NCBI GenBank assembly: GCA_900546325.1
Contig: URCR01000017.1
Coordinates: 1-54,093, forward strand
DNA length: 54,093 nt
Direction of reading: 5' to 3'
Origin: an uncultured Lachnospiraceae bacterium
GTDB lineage: Bacteria > Bacillota > Clostridia > Lachnospirales > Lachnospiraceae
The position numbers were made by a program, and so were the translations under genes. The notes under the pieces were generated by a model that was not told the origin of the DNA, did no database searches, and was given only the letters and a program-made list of their open reading frames with translations. This document shows positions 52,576 through 54,093 of the stretch, in pieces (the first letter of the stretch is position 1; each line of letters starts with the position of its first letter).

Positions 52576-52929
52576 ATGAAGAAAAAAGCAGGGAGAATAT
52601 GGGCCGTGCTGGCAGCAGGAGTAATCTATTTCTGTTGGCTGAAGATTATGGGAATCGGGATTCCGTGCATATTTCGTAAGATTACAGGGTGGTATTGTCC
52701 GGGATGTGGGATAACCACCCTGATTCTATGTATTTCCGAGCTGGATTTTGCGGGAGCTTTTCGGGCAAACCCATTTTTGTTTGTGACGAGTCCGTTTCTT
52801 CTGGGAGAACTTGCTGCGGAATGGATCCGAGTGAGAAGAGGGAAGAAGATGCCGGCATGGAATGAAAAGCTGTTAATCGTATATACAGTTTTTTTGTGCG
52901 CATTTGGAATTTGGAGAAATGTAACATAG
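52576..52929 (+). CDS. DUF2752 membrane protein
   Basis: 117 residues with three membrane helices. ITGWYCPGCGITTLILC carries the family's CPxCG motif. The DNA coding this motif itself forms a perfect 9-bp stem (CAGGGTGGT, 52685-52693, with ACCACCCTG, 52714-52722). Function unknown. It lies 86 bases after the chemoreceptor and may share its transcript. Confidence 0.85.
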   Translation: MKKKAGRIWAVLAAGVIYFCWLKIMGIGIPCIFRKITGWYCPGCGITTLILCISELDFAGAFRANPFLFVTSPFLLGELAAEWIRVRRGKKMPAWNEKLLIVYTVFLCAFGIWRNVT

Positions 52930-52959
52930 ATTAGGTGCGGCGGCAGAGAGGAAACGGGA

Positions 52960-52988
52960 TTGACGGAATTGACGGGAAATGTTAAGAT
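52960..52988 (+). promoter_or_regulatory. Promoter of the DUF4430-ECF pair
   Basis: TTGACG (52960-52965), 17-base spacer, TAAGAT (52983-52988). It lies in the 86-base gap before the DUF4430 gene. Confidence 0.55.
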
Positions 52989-53015
52989 GAAGCAGTTTCA
53001 GAAGGAGGAAAGAAG

Positions 53016-53432
53016 ATGAAAGATAAAAAGAATAAAAAAATATGGATCGCCCTTGCAGCTTTCGTAGTCGTCATTGCTCTGTTTGCAGGTGCTTACATGA
53101 TGTTCCGGCCGCAGGCACAGGAAGGAAGCAAGTCGGTGACGCTCACAGTTGTAAATAAAGACGGAGAAAAGAAAGAGTACCAGATCAAGACAGATGCCGA
53201 ATATCTTCAGGAAGCGATGGATGACGCAAAAGAAGAGGGGCTTACGTACTCAGGGGAAGACAGCGAGTATGGCCTTATGGTAGATACGGTAAACGGCGAG
53301 AAAGCTGTGTTTGAGGAAGACGGCGCCTACTGGGGATTTTCTGTCAACGGTGAGTATTGCAATTATGGAATCTCAGAGCAGCCGGTGGCAGATGGAGATG
53401 CATTTGAGATTGCATATACGGTAGGAGAGTAG
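53016..53432 (+). CDS. DUF4430 domain protein, membrane-anchored
   Basis: 138 residues. A membrane helix near 10-28 acts as signal anchor, leaving a small extracytoplasmic DUF4430 domain (ending GAYWGFSVNGEYCNYGISEQ and GDAFEIAYTVG). DUF4430 resembles the C-terminal domain of transcobalamin-type proteins. The next gene, two bases away, is an ECF S component, so it may be a substrate-binding helper. Ligand not shown. Confidence 0.85.
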   Translation: MKDKKNKKIWIALAAFVVVIALFAGAYMMFRPQAQEGSKSVTLTVVNKDGEKKEYQIKTDAEYLQEAMDDAKEEGLTYSGEDSEYGLMVDTVNGEKAVFEEDGAYWGFSVNGEYCNYGISEQPVADGDAFEIAYTVGE

Positions 53433-53434
53433 AT

Positions 53435-53914
53435 GTGAAAACAAGAGAACTTGTAGGAAATGCATTTCTCGCGGCGATCCTGGTTATCGTCCAGGTTGCC
53501 TTTTCCTTCCTGCCGAATATAGAACTGGTATCTCTTCTGATCATTCTCTACACACTTACATTTGAAAAGCGTACGGTTGTGATCATCTATTTGTTTGCGC
53601 TTCTCGAAGGAATCCTTTATGGTTTCGGGGTATGGTGGATCATGTATCTGTATGTGTGGACAATCTTGTACCTGCTTGTGAGAGCGTTCAGAAAGAATGA
53701 CAGCATGCTTGTCTGGGCAGTTCTAAGTGGATTTTTCGGGCTGTCTTTCGGAATGTTATGTGCAATTCCGTATGCGGTGACGGGAGGAATCGGAGCGGGG
53801 ATCGCATGGTGGATCAGTGGGATTCCGTTTGATATCCTGCACGGAATCGGAAATTTTATCACGGTCCTCATTTTTTTCAGACCACTTCAGCATATCCTGC
53901 GGAAAATCAAGTAA
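53435..53914 (+). CDS. ECF transporter S component
   Basis: 159 residues, about five to six membrane helices, GTG start after GTAGGAGAG. LEGILYGFGVWWIMYLYVWT and the glycine-rich later helices fit S components. No A or T component is encoded nearby, so it would use a shared ECF module. The DUF4430 neighbour points to a corrinoid or related ligand, as inference only. Confidence 0.8.
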   Translation: MKTRELVGNAFLAAILVIVQVAFSFLPNIELVSLLIILYTLTFEKRTVVIIYLFALLEGILYGFGVWWIMYLYVWTILYLLVRAFRKNDSMLVWAVLSGFFGLSFGMLCAIPYAVTGGIGAGIAWWISGIPFDILHGIGNFITVLIFFRPLQHILRKIK

Positions 53915-53920
53915 AAAAAC

Positions 53921-53950
53921 TTGACAAATCCGCAGAATGCATGGTAAGCT
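53921..53950 (+). promoter_or_regulatory. Promoter of the rpmG operon
   Basis: TTGACA (53921-53926), 18-base spacer, TAAGCT (53945-53950). A leader hairpin GGTAGT/ACTACC (53995-54000, 54008-54013) follows before the start codon. Confidence 0.55.
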
Positions 53951-54055
53951 ATACTGGCGAATGGAAGTAGGTCTTTTTTTTATGCCTAAATTTGGGTAGT
54001 CTCGCAAACTACCATGTAACACAGAATTAAATTTAAAAAAAGCGAGGTGGAAGTT

Positions 54056-54093
54056 GTGCGCACAAGAATCACATTGGAATGTACAGAATGTAA
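54056..54093 (+). CDS. rpmG: Ribosomal protein L33 (partial)
   Basis: The window ends after 12 codons plus two bases. The visible peptide MRTRITLECTEC with GTG start and GAGGTGG upstream matches the L33 N-terminus, including the first CxxC pair of the zinc-binding form. In Firmicutes secE and nusG usually follow. It marks the boundary with housekeeping genes. Confidence 0.85.
   Translation, partial: MRTRITLECTEC

Overview
The window looks like a chromosomal piece of a motile, low-to-mid GC, Gram-positive anaerobe of the Lachnospiraceae type. Evidence: strong AGGAGG-like ribosome binding sites with frequent TTG/GTG starts, the Clostridia-style flagellar order (flgB-fliE-fliFGHIJK-flgD-TIGR02530-flgE-flbD-motAB-fliM-cheY-fliY-fliOPQR-flhBA-fliA), a FliY-type switch protein, CheC/CheD/CheV, and no outer-membrane ring genes. 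This placement is inferred from gene content only.

Layout. (1) 1-1.6 kb: a minus-strand AlbA_2/Schlafen-type regulator with its own promoter embedded in a phased TTATC repeat array. (2) 1.7-2.7 kb: a short flagellin with a structured leader and a terminator. (3) 2.8-11.7 kb: a glycan or flagellin-modification island: two GT2 glycosyltransferases, a DegT-type sugar aminotransferase, a pyruvyltransferase-radical SAM fusion, a WbqC protein and a GNAT-radical SAM fusion. (4) 11.9-38.4 kb: one long run of flagellar and chemotaxis genes, headed by a leaderless lytic transglycosylase and ending with sigma-28, two rod-type proteins, CheC, CheD, CheV and a degenerate EAL-HDOD protein. (5) 38.5-40.2 kb: a minus-strand pair, a ParA-type ATPase and a ComFB-domain protein with a 12-residue repeat tract. 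(6) 40.3-43.5 kb: fliD, fliS and a small chaperone-like gene. (7) 43.7-50.1 kb: an FtsE-like ATPase with altered Q- and H-loops and no FtsX, a degenerate nucleotidyltransferase-like protein behind a good sigma-28 promoter, two chemoreceptors and a zinc-ribbon/DUF4234 membrane protein. (8) 50.1-54.1 kb: a long leader, a dCache chemoreceptor, DUF2752, DUF4430 and an ECF S component, then the first codons of rpmG (ribosomal protein L33) at the edge.

How it works together: fliF/G/M/Y, motAB and the export genes (fliOPQR, flhAB, fliHIJ) make the basal body, motor and secretion apparatus. flgB/C/fliE/flgG-type genes make the rod; flgD/flgE/fliK the hook; fliD/fliS and flagellin the cap and filament. 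CheY, CheC, CheD, CheV, FliY and three receptors form part of the signalling chain. The island next to flagellin probably builds a modified sugar for it. Not found here: fliL, flhF, flhG, flgK, flgL, flgM, fliW, csrA, cheA, cheW, cheB, cheR. They may lie elsewhere in the genome.

The leads I consider least ordinary are the paired radical SAM fusions beside flagellin, the degenerate FtsE-like/nucleotidyltransferase-like pair, the ParA-ComFB island, paired GTCGAAAA boxes ahead of the flagellar operon, a hairpin presenting GGA in the flagellin leader, and a terminator that is a relic of a DUF2752 gene.
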